The notes under the pieces are model-generated. The model saw nothing but the letters and a program-made list of their open reading frames with translations. It made no database searches and had not been told where the DNA came from. A DNA stretch of 64,000 nucleotides from the IMG/VR virus record IMGVR_UViG_3300036832_001166, positions 61,433 through 125,432 of that record. The stretch is one strand, 5' to 3'. The stretch is from a virus. How positions within the stretch are numbered: position 1 is the first letter of the stretch; every line of letters starts with the position of its first letter. Shown here piece by piece: positions 48,503-56,621 of this stretch. Both the position numbers and the translations under genes were made by a program.

Positions 48503-51500
48503 ATGGATTGGGCGACAGCAGCGGCGATCGTGGCGGACAGGACACCGAGCCTGTCCGATCCACCCGACGCGCCAGGGGATGACCATGAGTTCTGGCAGCG
48601 GGTCAAGACGCTCGTCGACGGCGACGGCGACAGCATCGCGCTGAGCGAAGCCGAGCGCTACGACGAGATCCTGCACCCGCGCGACCGCAGCGGCAAGTGG
48701 ATGGCGAAGCTGGGGCTCTCGCATCTCCGCGAGGTCGGCGGAGCGCCGCGCGACGAGCTGCTCGGCAAGATCCCCAAGGACATCGACTACGTCGCCGCCG
48801 AGACCCCGGAGCGGATCAAGCAGGCGGTCGAGCAGGCAGGCGGGAAGACCGAGGAGCTGATGGTCCGCGACCGGCTGGTCGGCGTCCGCGCTACGCACCC
48901 GGCGTTGCCCGTCGGTGGCGTCGAGATCGTTCCCCCACGCGTGGAGGCGAGCACCGGGCCGGGGCGACACGACTTCGAGATCGTGCCGCACCCGGACCTG
49001 TATAGCCACGCCGAGCCGGGCCACGCTATGCCTCGCCACGCCCCACCCCGCCGAGCCGGGCCAGACCTCGCCGGGCCAAGCCCAGAGCAGGTTAGCCGGA
49101 TGCTGGCCGACGACGCGCAGCGTCGCGACTTCACGATCAACACTCTGCTGAGAGATCCCGCGACCGGCCAGCTCACCGACCCGACCGGCCACGGCGAGCA
49201 GGATGCGCGCAACCGGGTGTTGCGCATGGTTCACGACACGAGCTTCCAGGAGGACCCGCTGCGCATGCTGCGCGGTGCGCGCTTCGTCGCCCAGCACGGG
49301 CTGGAGCCCGACGCCGGGACGCTGGCAGCGATGCGCCGCGACTCCGGCGGGATGACCGCGCTGACCAAGAAGGGCGTCTCCGGGACCGTCCAGGACGAGC
49401 TGCGCAAGCTGCTGATGGGCGAGCACCCGGGCAAGGGTCTGCGGCTGATGCGCGACACCGGCATGTTCCAGACGCTGCTGCCCGAGCTGGCGCCGATGGT
49501 CGGATTTGATCAACGTTCGATCTACCACGAGCACGTGCTGGACGAGCACACGTTCAACGTGATCGACGAGCTGGCGCGGATGGGCGCGAGCCACGACGCG
49601 CGGCTGGCGGCCCTGTTTCACGACAGCGGCAAGCCGCTGACCGCCAACCTCAAGCCTGACGGCACGTACCGCTTCCACTCTCACCCCGAGCACGGCGACC
49701 ACGCCGACGTCGGCGCTGACATCGCGCGCCGCACGCTGAACCGCCTGAACTACCCGGCGGACACGATCAGCCACGTCACCGGGCTCGTCCGCGAGCACAT
49801 GCTCACCGCCGTCGAGAAGCCGACGCCGGTCAAGGCCCGCCGTCTGCGCGCCGCTCACTCCGACCGGTTCCTGACCGACCTGCTGGACCACAAGCAGGCC
49901 GACATGGAGGGCCACGGCGAAACGATCGCCAAGAGCCTGGAGGGCGTCCACAAGCTGCGCGACCTGCTGGCTGAGAACGCGCAGGCGCCGCGGTCGCTGA
50001 AGGATCTGAAGATCGACGGCCGCGACCTGATCGCGCAGGGCGTCGAGCCCGGGCCGCGGCTGGGCGCCATCCTGCGCCAGCTCCTGACCGAGGTGGTGCT
50101 CAACCCGGACCTGAACCGCCGCGAATGGCTGCTGCAGCGCGCCGAGCGCCTGGCCGTCACGCCGATGCAGGAGAGCGTCTACTCCGAGCTGCTGCATCCG
50201 CGTGACCGCGCGGGGAAGTGGATCGCGGGACGCCGGAAGCTTGTCGACCTGGACGCTATCGCCAGCCGCGCGCACGCCGGGCAGGTCGACAAGTCGGGGC
50301 GCCCGTACATGGAGCATGTGCGCGCCGTCGCCGACTCGGTCAAGCCCGAGGCGCGGCCGGTCGCGTTCATGCACGACGCGCTGGAGGACACGCAGATGGC
50401 CCCGCAGGATCTGGAGGGGGTCCTGGAGCCGCACGAGATCGAGGCGGTCAAGCTGCTGACCCGGCCGAAGGGCGACGGGATGAGCTACGACGCCTACATC
50501 GAGAAGATCGCGACGGCGCCCGGCCCGGCTGGGGAGCTGGCGCGCGAGGTCAAGGCCGCTGACCTGAACCACAACCTCGGCCGGATGAGCAACCTCGACG
50601 CGAAGACGCAGGCGCGGCTGCGTCCGCGCTACGAGGCGGCTATCGCGCGGCTGTCACCGGCGCCGCACCCGTTTCAGCAGGCGGGCGACCCGGAGAACTT
50701 CGCGGGCGTCACCCGCGAGCAGGCCGAGGCGCACCTCCGGCGGCTGTATGAGATCAGCCTGCGCTCACCCGAGCATGCCGCCAATCTTGCGTGGTACGAC
50801 ACGCAGCATGCGCTGATCCAGGATGTGGCCGCAGAGCACGGCGTCGACCCGGTCACGATGGCAGCAGCGATCTCGGCGACGTCGCCCCAACTCGCGTGGG
50901 ATCACACGTCGAAGGCTGGTGTGTTCACCCGCCCGAACCTGAGCCTGGCGCTCAACGCCCTGCGGCTCGCGCGCGCCTTCCCGGACGAGCCCGCGCCGCT
51001 GCTGGTCGAGCGGCTGCTGGCGGCGGCGGAGGGCCAGAAGGGCCCGAGCGAGGTTCAAGGTCTCGGCAGCTCGGTGGAGAAGGCGATCAGGATCTTTCGC
51101 GGCGAGGATCCCGACAAGGTGCTGACCGCACCGAAGACCCGGTCGTTCTACAACAACCTCGTCTGGCCCGAGCTGAGCACAACGGTCACCGTCGACGCGC
51201 ACATGGCGCGCGCCGGGCTGGGGATCCTGGAGAAGAAGGGCTACGCGCAAGCGGACAAGGCCATCGAGGAGAAGGCCAAGGGATCCGGCTACACGTGGAT
51301 GGCGAACCGCATCGAGGCGATCGCGCGCGAGTTCGGCGTGCTCCCCCACCAGGCCCAGGCCGCGATCTGGGTCGAACGCAAGCGCGAGTCAGACGAGGTC
51401 GAGCGGCTGGCCAAGGAGGCCGAGAAGAAGCGGTGGGCGAGCCTGACGAAGGAGGAGCAGGCGGCGGAGCGCGCGGCGAAGAAGGCCGAGCGCGAGCGCA

Positions 51501-51586
51501 AGAACGCCGAGAAGGCAGCCAAGAAGGAGGCGCGCCAGGCCGCCGGTCTCAAGGTCGCCAAGCGCGAGCACTACAAAGGCTCATGA
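48503..51586 (+). CDS. Polyvalent protein: nucleotidyltransferase-HD, SpoT-like HD and C-terminal domain
   Basis: 1027 residues. Motif copy 4 (LHPRDRSGKW, residue 57) precedes a poly(A)/CCA-type nucleotidyltransferase head (VGGAPRDELLGKIPKDIDY, ~75-95; RRDFTINTLLRDP, ~210) and an HD domain (LAALFHDSGKP, ~372; HPEHGDHADVG). Motif copy 5 (LHPRDRAGKW, 564) precedes a SpoT/MESH1-like HD (HAGQVDKSGRPYMEHV, FMHDALEDTQ, ~590-632). From ~740 a further domain (NLAWYDTQHALIQDVAAEHG, AAISATSPQLAW) resembles a phage DUF family, and a Lys/Ala coiled coil ends the protein. A 26-residue Pro/His/Ala-rich insertion (~170-195) is encoded by pentamer repeat DNA. Could modify tRNA or hydrolyse alarmones in the host; inferred. 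Confidence 0.8.
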   Translation: MDWATAAAIVADRTPSLSDPPDAPGDDHEFWQRVKTLVDGDGDSIALSEAERYDEILHPRDRSGKWMAKLGLSHLREVGGAPRDELLGKIPKDIDYVAAETPERIKQAVEQAGGKTEELMVRDRLVGVRATHPALPVGGVEIVPPRVEASTGPGRHDFEIVPHPDLYSHAEPGHAMPRHAPPRRAGPDLAGPSPEQVSRMLADDAQRRDFTINTLLRDPATGQLTDPTGHGEQDARNRVLRMVHDTSFQEDPLRMLRGARFVAQHGLEPDAGTLAAMRRDSGGMTALTKKGVSGTVQDELRKLLMGEHPGKGLRLMRDTGMFQTLLPELAPMVGFDQRSIYHEHVLDEHTFNVIDELARMGASHDARLAALFHDSGKPLTANLKPDGTYRFHSHPEHGDHADVGADIARRTLNRLNYPADTISHVTGLVREHMLTAVEKPTPVKARRLRAAHSDRFLTDLLDHKQADMEGHGETIAKSLEGVHKLRDLLAENAQAPRSLKDLKIDGRDLIAQGVEPGPRLGAILRQLLTEVVLNPDLNRREWLLQRAERLAVTPMQESVYSELLHPRDRAGKWIAGRRKLVDLDAIASRAHAGQVDKSGRPYMEHVRAVADSVKPEARPVAFMHDALEDTQMAPQDLEGVLEPHEIEAVKLLTRPKGDGMSYDAYIEKIATAPGPAGELAREVKAADLNHNLGRMSNLDAKTQARLRPRYEAAIARLSPAPHPFQQAGDPENFAGVTREQAEAHLRRLYEISLRSPEHAANLAWYDTQHALIQDVAAEHGVDPVTMAAAISATSPQLAWDHTSKAGVFTRPNLSLALNALRLARAFPDEPAPLLVERLLAAAEGQKGPSEVQGLGSSVEKAIRIFRGEDPDKVLTAPKTRSFYNNLVWPELSTTVTVDAHMARAGLGILEKKGYAQADKAIEEKAKGSGYTWMANRIEAIAREFGVLPHQAQAAIWVERKRESDEVERLAKEAEKKRWASLTKEEQAAERAAKKAERERKNAEKAAKKEARQAAGLKVAKREHYKGS
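48671..48700 (+). repeat. LHPR module motif, copy 4
   Basis: Encodes LHPRDRSGKW at residue 57, before the nucleotidyltransferase. Confidence 0.75.
49010..49078. repeat. Pentamer repeat array (copy d) inside a coding sequence
   Basis: GCCACGCCGAGCCGGGCCAC and onward is the reverse complement of the GGCNN array. It translates as HAEPGHAMPRHAPPRRAGPD and following residues, an in-frame insertion in a loop of the nucleotidyltransferase domain just ahead of the conserved RRDFTIN motif. Confidence 0.7.
50192..50221 (+). repeat. LHPR module motif, copy 5
   Basis: Encodes LHPRDRAGKW at residue 564, before the SpoT-like HD domain. Confidence 0.75.
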
Positions 51587-51599
51587 TGTGTGCTACGAT
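51577..51599 (+). promoter_or_regulatory. Box promoter inside the end of polyvalent gene 2
   Basis: GGCTCATGATGTGTGCTA with TACGAT (51594-51599), eight bases, ATG 51608. Left half diverged. Confidence 0.65.
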
Positions 51600-51607
51600 G
51601 GAGTCAT

Positions 51608-53272
51608 ATGATCAGTGACGACCCGCAGCCACTCGACGTCTACGACGGGCCGCTGGACCTGGAGTTGCCCGAGTACGACCTGCAGGAGTGGGCGGGCGGC
51701 GGGGATCTCGACGCGCTGGTCGACAACCTGACCAGCGAGCCGCTGCAGGAGGCGTTCGATCCGACACAGCCGCGCTTCCCGAAGGGCCACGCCCGCGCCG
51801 GGCAGTGGCGCCCCAAGCTCGCGCCCGAGCTGGCCGACGTGCTGGAGAAAGACCTGAAGCCGATCCGCGACAAGATCGACCGGATACACGCCGTCACCGA
51901 CAACGACGACGAGCCCGGCTGGGTCGGCCGCGCCGACGCGCAGAACCTGCAGGCGCTCGGCGACATGCTCGGCACGCTCGCCGCCAAGCACTCGACGTTC
52001 ACCGCCTACCACGACCGCCGCAAGGCGCAGGAAGCCAAGTGGGCGGACCTTGACGAGGAGCGCTACCGCACCCTGAAGCAGCTCGACTCGTACCTGATCG
52101 ACCCGCAGTCCAAGGGGAACGTCATCAGCGACTGGACGGACCGCGCCGGACGCCTGATCGACAGCCCCGAGCGCCAGGCCGAGCGCCAGAAGCTGCTGGA
52201 CCGCGTCGACGAGCTGAACCAGCAGCAGACCGACATCCAAGCCGAGGTGACCCGGCTGGGGGAGGCCGAGAAGCGCGCGCGCCGCGACGCCATCGTCGGC
52301 GTGATCGCGAAGATCCGGCCGATGGGCGGCAAGATCGACACCAGCGTGGGGACCGTCGCGGGCGTGGGGCTGCCGTCGGTGATGACCGAGCACGCACAGG
52401 AGCACGTGCGCGAGATCCAGCGGCTCATTCCAACCGACTGGATCGACGACATGAACCGCGCTGGGACGCTCAAGATCCAGATCCACCAGCCGCCGTTCCG
52501 CGCCTACCACCAGAGCCAGACGCACACCGTCCGCGCCCGGCCAACGAAGGGCGGCGCGCCACCGATCACCCCCGAGCAGCTCGACAGCATCGACTGGGCG
52601 CACAAGGAGGGCGGCGAGTACGTCGGCATGTACGACAACCGCTGGCCGGTGATCCGGCGGCCCGGTACGACGGAGGGCGGCATCGGCCCGAACGCCGCGA
52701 TCTACGACTGGGTCAACGACAACGGCGCGATGCGCAACCTCACGTTCGGTATCCCCGCCGCGGAGGGCCGCGCCGCGGAGGCATACCACCCGGACAAGCT
52801 GAACCGCGAGGCGCCGCTGCCGCCGGTGTCCGAGCAGACGACCGTCGACTCCACCATCCACATGACGTCGGACTCGCCTGCGGCGATCTTCCTGCACGAG
52901 ACGCTGCACCGCGTCCAGGCTGTCCCCGGCTCGCGCACGCTGTCACAACTGGACCCGACCAAGGCGACGAGCACCGTCCGCCACCGTGCCGAGTACAACT
53001 ACCTCACGTGGCGCAGCGGCGGCAGCAACGCGCAGCCCGAGAAGCTCACCGACCTGCAGCCCAACAGCGGCTACGAGGAGCACGAGATGTCGATCCCCGA
53101 CCGGTGGCCCTCGCCGTACTACGGCAAGGTGTACAGCGGCGGCTACGGCGCCACCGAGTACAACGAGCTGCTGACGATGGCGATCCAAGATCTCTACTAC
53201 GACCCGGCGACGCTGTGGGCCACCGACCAGGAGACCTACCAGTGGGCGCTTGGCCTGCTGGCGGCCACATGA
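51608..53272 (+). CDS. Polyvalent virion protein with coiled coil and C-terminal zincin
   Basis: 554 residues from ATG 51608. Motif copy 6 (FPKGHARAGQW, residue 57), a long charged helical region (~70-230, e.g. RQKLLDRVDELNQQQTDIQA), a middle domain with VPMGG-like turns, then the zincin IFLHETLHRVQAV (~430) and the distal GATEYNELLTMAIQDLYY with the third-ligand-type Glu, followed by DPATLW. The C-terminal block is typical of phage-injected metallopeptidases. Its own box promoter lies in the preceding gene. Confidence 0.78.
   Translation: MISDDPQPLDVYDGPLDLELPEYDLQEWAGGGDLDALVDNLTSEPLQEAFDPTQPRFPKGHARAGQWRPKLAPELADVLEKDLKPIRDKIDRIHAVTDNDDEPGWVGRADAQNLQALGDMLGTLAAKHSTFTAYHDRRKAQEAKWADLDEERYRTLKQLDSYLIDPQSKGNVISDWTDRAGRLIDSPERQAERQKLLDRVDELNQQQTDIQAEVTRLGEAEKRARRDAIVGVIAKIRPMGGKIDTSVGTVAGVGLPSVMTEHAQEHVREIQRLIPTDWIDDMNRAGTLKIQIHQPPFRAYHQSQTHTVRARPTKGGAPPITPEQLDSIDWAHKEGGEYVGMYDNRWPVIRRPGTTEGGIGPNAAIYDWVNDNGAMRNLTFGIPAAEGRAAEAYHPDKLNREAPLPPVSEQTTVDSTIHMTSDSPAAIFLHETLHRVQAVPGSRTLSQLDPTKATSTVRHRAEYNYLTWRSGGSNAQPEKLTDLQPNSGYEEHEMSIPDRWPSPYYGKVYSGGYGATEYNELLTMAIQDLYYDPATLWATDQETYQWALGLLAAT
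51776..51808 (+). repeat. LHPR module motif, copy 6 (diverged)
   Basis: Encodes FPKGHARAGQW at residue 57, the same distance from the start as copy 4 in the preceding gene. Confidence 0.6.
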
Positions 53273-53571
53273 GCCTCACCACCACCATCGACGGCAGCTT
53301 CCGCGGCCGCCCGGTCCGGCTCGTGATCGAGGACGGCAAGATCACTCAAGGCCAGCACGAGAGCGCCGCGAGCTGGGCGATCGGCACCGTCGAAGGCGGC
53401 GGTGAAGTGTCGATCCCGGGCGTGTGGGCGGGTCCCGCCAGCCTCACCGACCCGTGGGCGATCCGCGCGCTGTTTCTCAAGGGCATGGACCCCGACGGGC
53501 TGACGATCACGCAGACGCCACCGGCGCCGTCGCTGACCGAGCCCGAAGCGATGGCCGACACCGTCTACTGA
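53269..53571 (+). CDS. Small hypothetical protein
   Basis: 100 residues, ATG in an overlap with the polyvalent gene. FRGRPVRLVIEDGKITQGQH; SIPGVWAGPASLTDPWAIRA. Possibly linked to the preceding zincin (inhibitor or partner); unknown. Confidence 0.64.
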   Translation: MSLTTTIDGSFRGRPVRLVIEDGKITQGQHESAASWAIGTVEGGGEVSIPGVWAGPASLTDPWAIRALFLKGMDPDGLTITQTPPAPSLTEPEAMADTVY

Positions 53572-53867
53572 TGGCCCGGCGCCGCCGGTACGTCATCGCC
53601 TACCAGGAGATCGCCGCCGTCAACGAGCGGCTGTTCCTCAGCGCCACCTCCGGCCAGCTCGTACCCCGGATCATCCCGCATGCGCATTGGTGGTGCGCGG
53701 CCGACAAGCCCGAGATCCAGCAGACCGACCGAGACCGCTTCGCGATCCGCCCGGTCTACAACCGCTCGCCCGTCCCCGAAGACGCCAGATGCGAGACATG
53801 CGCCATAGGCATCCGCGAGCTACAGCAGCTACTAGAAGGCTCTGAGCGCCTCACACGGCCCGCCTGA
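53571..53867 (+). CDS. Small basic protein with CxxC
   Basis: 98 residues, ATG in TGATG. RRRYVIAYQEIAAVNERLFL, HWWCAADKPEIQ and CETCAIGIRELQQLLEG. Co-transcribed with the polyvalent gene. Unknown. Confidence 0.63.
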   Translation: MARRRRYVIAYQEIAAVNERLFLSATSGQLVPRIIPHAHWWCAADKPEIQQTDRDRFAIRPVYNRSPVPEDARCETCAIGIRELQQLLEGSERLTRPA

Positions 53868-53933
53868 GCCCCTCCGCGCCGGAGGCCGGACCCCCGGGTC
53901 AAGTCCGGATCCCGCACCGTCAGCGCCCGCGCG

Positions 53934-53949
53934 TACAGTGCCAGGCGTG
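53934..53949 (+). promoter_or_regulatory. Candidate leaderless promoter of the endolysin
   Basis: TACAGT (53934-53939), seven bases, GTG 53947. A hairpin CCTCCG-CGC-CGGAGG at 53871-53885 precedes it. Confidence 0.6.
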
Positions 53950-54573
53950 AGCCTGAACGGGCGCCTGACCGCCAGTGAGCTGTCCCCCATCGCGGGTGGC
54001 GTGCTCGCTCACGATGCCGCCGCCGCGTGGAACGCCATGAACGTCGAATGTCGCCGCCGTGGTGTCGAGCTGCGACCCAACGGCAGCAAGTCCAGCTACC
54101 GCACCTACGCGCAGCAGGTCGAGCTGTGGGAGCTGTACACGTCGGGCCGCGGCAGCCTTGCCGCGCACCCCGGCACCTCGAACCACGGCTGGGGGCTCGC
54201 CGTCGATCTCGCCACGCGCGAGATGCGCGCCATGCTCGACCAGGTCGGCAACCCGTACGGCTGGAGCAAGGCGACGTCCGACGCTCAATCGGAGTGGTGG
54301 CATATCGCCTGGCGCACCGGATCATGGCGCGGCCCTGACCCCGGGCCCTACGGTCAGACGACACCACCCCCCACACCCCTACCTCAAGGAGCCAAGATGG
54401 CGGATCTCGTCGCCGTCCTCAAAGACAACAAGGCCATCGAACTGTTCGTGCTCGACGACAAGGGCACCGTCTGGCACGCCTGGCAGACCGCCCCCAACGG
54501 CGGCTGGGCGGGCGCCGAAGCAGGCAAACGCAACGCCGCCTGGTACTCGTTGGGCGCGCCCGGCAAGCCATGA
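53947..54573 (+). CDS. Endolysin: M15 peptidase with C-terminal lectin-like blade
   Basis: 208 residues, GTG start. Residues ~45-125 form a VanY/M15 D-Ala-D-Ala carboxypeptidase (SSYRTYAQQVELWELYTSG, HPGTSNHGWGLAVDLA, WWHIAW) with SNHG..D and H zinc-type ligands. After a Pro-rich linker (TTPPPTPLPQG) residues ~151-208 (ELFVLDDKGTVWHAWQTAPN) look like one blade of a PLL/tectonin-type beta-propeller and probably bind cell wall glycans. An in-frame SD and ATG at 54397 could make the binding domain separately. Followed by a holin. Confidence 0.87.
   Translation: MSLNGRLTASELSPIAGGVLAHDAAAAWNAMNVECRRRGVELRPNGSKSSYRTYAQQVELWELYTSGRGSLAAHPGTSNHGWGLAVDLATREMRAMLDQVGNPYGWSKATSDAQSEWWHIAWRTGSWRGPDPGPYGQTTPPPTPLPQGAKMADLVAVLKDNKAIELFVLDDKGTVWHAWQTAPNGGWAGAEAGKRNAAWYSLGAPGKP
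54397..54573 (+). CDS. Possible internal-start product: endolysin binding subunit
   Basis: In frame with the endolysin; AAGGAG (54386-54391) is five bases upstream of ATG 54397. Would encode a 58-residue protein comprising exactly the lectin-like blade (MADLVAVLKDNKAIELFVLD...). Several endolysins use such internal starts to form hetero-oligomers. Confidence 0.5.
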   Translation: MADLVAVLKDNKAIELFVLDDKGTVWHAWQTAPNGGWAGAEAGKRNAAWYSLGAPGKP

Positions 54574-54953
54574 AGCTCGACGTCTCCAAGATCGCCAGCG
54601 ACAAGCCGGTCGTGACGATCCTGACCCTCGTCGCGGCGACCGTCGCGATCGTCGTCGGCGGGATCGTCACCATCACCAACCCGCAGTCGCTGAGCTTCCA
54701 CCAGTACGTGCAGGACATCGCGTTCATGGCCGGAGCGCTCGGGCTCGGCTCCGGCATCGGCCGCGGCATCGACAGCTACGGCGGCCGGATCGCGCAGGCT
54801 ACGCAGGCTACGCAGGCGCCGCCACCCGCGCCGCCACCCATACCGCCGCCCGTGACGGCGCCCGCCGCCGACCTGGCGCCCGGACCGCCGCTGCCAGCCG
54901 CGCCCGGCATGCCGCCACCACCACCCGAGCCGCCGCCCGCCCGCCATGCCTGA
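54570..54953 (+). CDS. Holin-like membrane protein
   Basis: 127 residues, ATG overlapping the endolysin stop. Two hydrophobic segments (VVTILTLVAATVAIVVGGIV, ~14-34; DIAFMAGALGLGSGIGRGI, ~49-67) and a long Pro-rich tail (APPPAPPPIPPPVTAPAAD). The position after the endolysin and the two-segment pattern fit a holin. The Pro-rich tail is unusual and may face the cytoplasm or periplasm to control timing. Confidence 0.75.
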   Translation: MKLDVSKIASDKPVVTILTLVAATVAIVVGGIVTITNPQSLSFHQYVQDIAFMAGALGLGSGIGRGIDSYGGRIAQATQATQAPPPAPPPIPPPVTAPAADLAPGPPLPAAPGMPPPPPEPPPARHA

Positions 54954-54973
54954 CCAACACGAGGAGAGCTGAA

Positions 54974-55210
54974 ATGGCCATCACCGTCGGAACCAGCGCC
55001 ACAAAGATCTACCCCGCATCCGCCGTCGAGCACGAGGTCCAGGTACGCAACAACGGCGCCGCGATCATCTCCGTCGGCAAGAGTTCGACCGTCACCGTCG
55101 CATCCGGCATGACGATCGCCAGCGGCGCCACGCAAGAGGTCGATCTCGCGCCCGGCGAAGAGCTGTACGCCATCGTCCCGTCCGGCACCGCCACCGTCGA
55201 CGTCCTCTGA
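54974..55210 (+). CDS. Small beta-sandwich-like protein
   Basis: 78 residues, SD GAGGAGAGCTGAA. TVGTSATKIYPASAVEHEVQ, VRNNGAAIISVGKSSTVTVA, SGATQEVDLAPGEELYAIVP: a beta-rich decoration-protein-like pattern common in phages. It could be a capsid or tail surface decoration. Directly downstream of the lysis genes. Confidence 0.65.
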   Translation: MAITVGTSATKIYPASAVEHEVQVRNNGAAIISVGKSSTVTVASGMTIASGATQEVDLAPGEELYAIVPSGTATVDVL

Positions 55211-55398
55211 TGGACGAACCGAAAGACCAGCTCGCCGTCATGCGCGCCCAGCTTGACCAGATGATCGCGCTCATGCCCGAGATCGCGCACACCGCGCAAG
55301 CCTGGTACGCCGCGTTCCTGGCCGAAGGGTTCGCCGACCGCCAAGCGCTCTACCTCACCGCCGCGGAGATCCTCCAGAACCCCGGCTCTGCGCCCTGA
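55210..55398 (+). CDS. Short helical protein
   Basis: 62 residues in TGATG coupling. QLAVMRAQLDQMIALMPEIA helix, FADRQALYLTAAEILQNPG. Unknown. Confidence 0.6.
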   Translation: MDEPKDQLAVMRAQLDQMIALMPEIAHTAQAWYAAFLAEGFADRQALYLTAAEILQNPGSAP

Positions 55399-55634
55399 TG
55401 GCCGACGTCGCCGCTCTCTCCGACGTCGAGTTCGACCGCTACGTCCAAGAGAAGGCCCACGCGCACCTGGAGGCCTGCCTGGAAGCCGAAGACGACCCGG
55501 GCGCTGTCAGCCCCGCGTACGGCCCGTTTGACGGCTGCTACACCTGCATCGTCCGCGAAGTGCTGATGGTCGTCTGGGACGAGATGTGGGCGCGCGCCCA
55601 GGCCGACGCCCGCCGGGCACTCGACACGAGCTAA
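55398..55634 (+). CDS. Small hypothetical protein
   Basis: 78 residues. EFDRYVQEKAHAHLEACLEA; DGCYTCIVREVLMVVWDEMW. Mostly helical with a CxxC pair. Unknown. Confidence 0.6.
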   Translation: MADVAALSDVEFDRYVQEKAHAHLEACLEAEDDPGAVSPAYGPFDGCYTCIVREVLMVVWDEMWARAQADARRALDTS

Positions 55635-55639
55635 CCGAA

Positions 55640-55705
55640 AAGCTCGCAACGTGCGGTAAGACGCCGCGGCGCCGTCTCAACCGATGGCGTACGATGCGCG
55701 CGATG
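55640..55705 (+). promoter_or_regulatory. Diverged box and leaderless promoter
   Basis: AAGCTCGCAACGTGCGGTA (55640-55658) is a diverged box; TACGAT (55690-55695) then seven bases and ATG 55703 form a leaderless-type promoter. Confidence 0.5.
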
Positions 55706-55999
55706 CCGCTGGCAAGGATGATCGACAAGTCCGAGGGTGAGCCCACCGACCGGCTCGGCCGGATCGCGGCGGCGATGCTCAAGGCGGGCGAGGATCACGT
55801 CGAGTCCCGAGTGGACGACAAGGCGATCATCATGCTCGACGACAGCGACGACCACGGCATGGTCGCTCACGGCGGCTACACCGAGGACGAGAGCGCCGCC
55901 GCGTTCGTGAACATGCTCGCGCACCTCACCATGCTCGCGCAGGCGAACGGCATGCAGCTCGACGTCATCCCGATGGCCGAACCACCCGGACAGGGATGA
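55703..55999 (+). CDS. Small acidic hypothetical protein
   Basis: 98 residues. RLGRIAAAMLKAGEDHVESR, VDDKAIIMLDDSDDHGMVAH. Acidic loops; helical C-terminus. Unknown. Confidence 0.62.
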   Translation: MPLARMIDKSEGEPTDRLGRIAAAMLKAGEDHVESRVDDKAIIMLDDSDDHGMVAHGGYTEDESAAAFVNMLAHLTMLAQANGMQLDVIPMAEPPGQG

Positions 56000-56196
56000 C
56001 CGAGCCCGAGATCGACGTGACCGAATGGGAAGCATTCCTCGATGAGGCGCTCCGGATCCCCGAGTCCGCCGCCGACAAGGACCGCCGCCTGCGCCAGCTC
56101 CAACGCGACATGCTCACCGCCAACCTCCCGCCCGGCGGCGACGCGCTGATCGCCCGCACCGAAACCGCGATCATGGCCCTGGAGCAGACGCAGTGA
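55996..56196 (+). CDS. Short helical protein
   Basis: 66 residues in overlap. WEAFLDEALRIPESAADKDR, RLRQLQRDMLTANLPPGGD. Unknown. Confidence 0.6.
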   Translation: MTEPEIDVTEWEAFLDEALRIPESAADKDRRLRQLQRDMLTANLPPGGDALIARTETAIMALEQTQ

Positions 56197-56621
56197 CCGC
56201 CTGCGAACACTGCGGCGTCGACGACGCGCTCGGCCGCCACGACCCCGCCTGCCCGCACGCGCTCGCCATCGACCTGCCCCGACTCGCCGAAGGCGAAGAG
56301 CCGATCGCGCCGCACGAAGACGACGACCCGCTCGCCGAATCCGGCTACGACGGCCCACCCTCCGACGAGGTGTCACCCAACCATCCCGCCTACCTGATCC
56401 GCGACGAGCCCGGCAACATCCAACGCGCACCCAACCCCGACGCCGGGCTGTACACCGGCCTGTGGATCTCCTACCGCGGCGAACGCGACGACGGCAAGTT
56501 CGACGCCGTCATCTTCGCGTCCGAGCTGGACGCGCTCCGCCACGCCGTCCGCGAGGGCTACAACGTCCACCCGCTGGAACTCGGCCGCAGCCTCCGCCAG
56601 CAACTCCAAGCCGCCGAATGA
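56193..56621 (+). CDS. Zinc-site acidic protein
   Basis: 142 residues, GTG start. CEHCGVDDALGRHDPACPH is a CxxC...CxxH site; acidic middle (APHEDDDPLAESGYDG); YTGLWISYRGERDDGKFDAV. Unknown. Confidence 0.62.
   Translation: MTACEHCGVDDALGRHDPACPHALAIDLPRLAEGEEPIAPHEDDDPLAESGYDGPPSDEVSPNHPAYLIRDEPGNIQRAPNPDAGLYTGLWISYRGERDDGKFDAVIFASELDALRHAVREGYNVHPLELGRSLRQQLQAAE

Noticed and set aside
48455-50572. 705-codon minus-strand open frame opposite polyvalent gene 2
   Set aside because: Same reason: low-complexity antisense frame facing clear nucleotidyltransferase and HD motifs.
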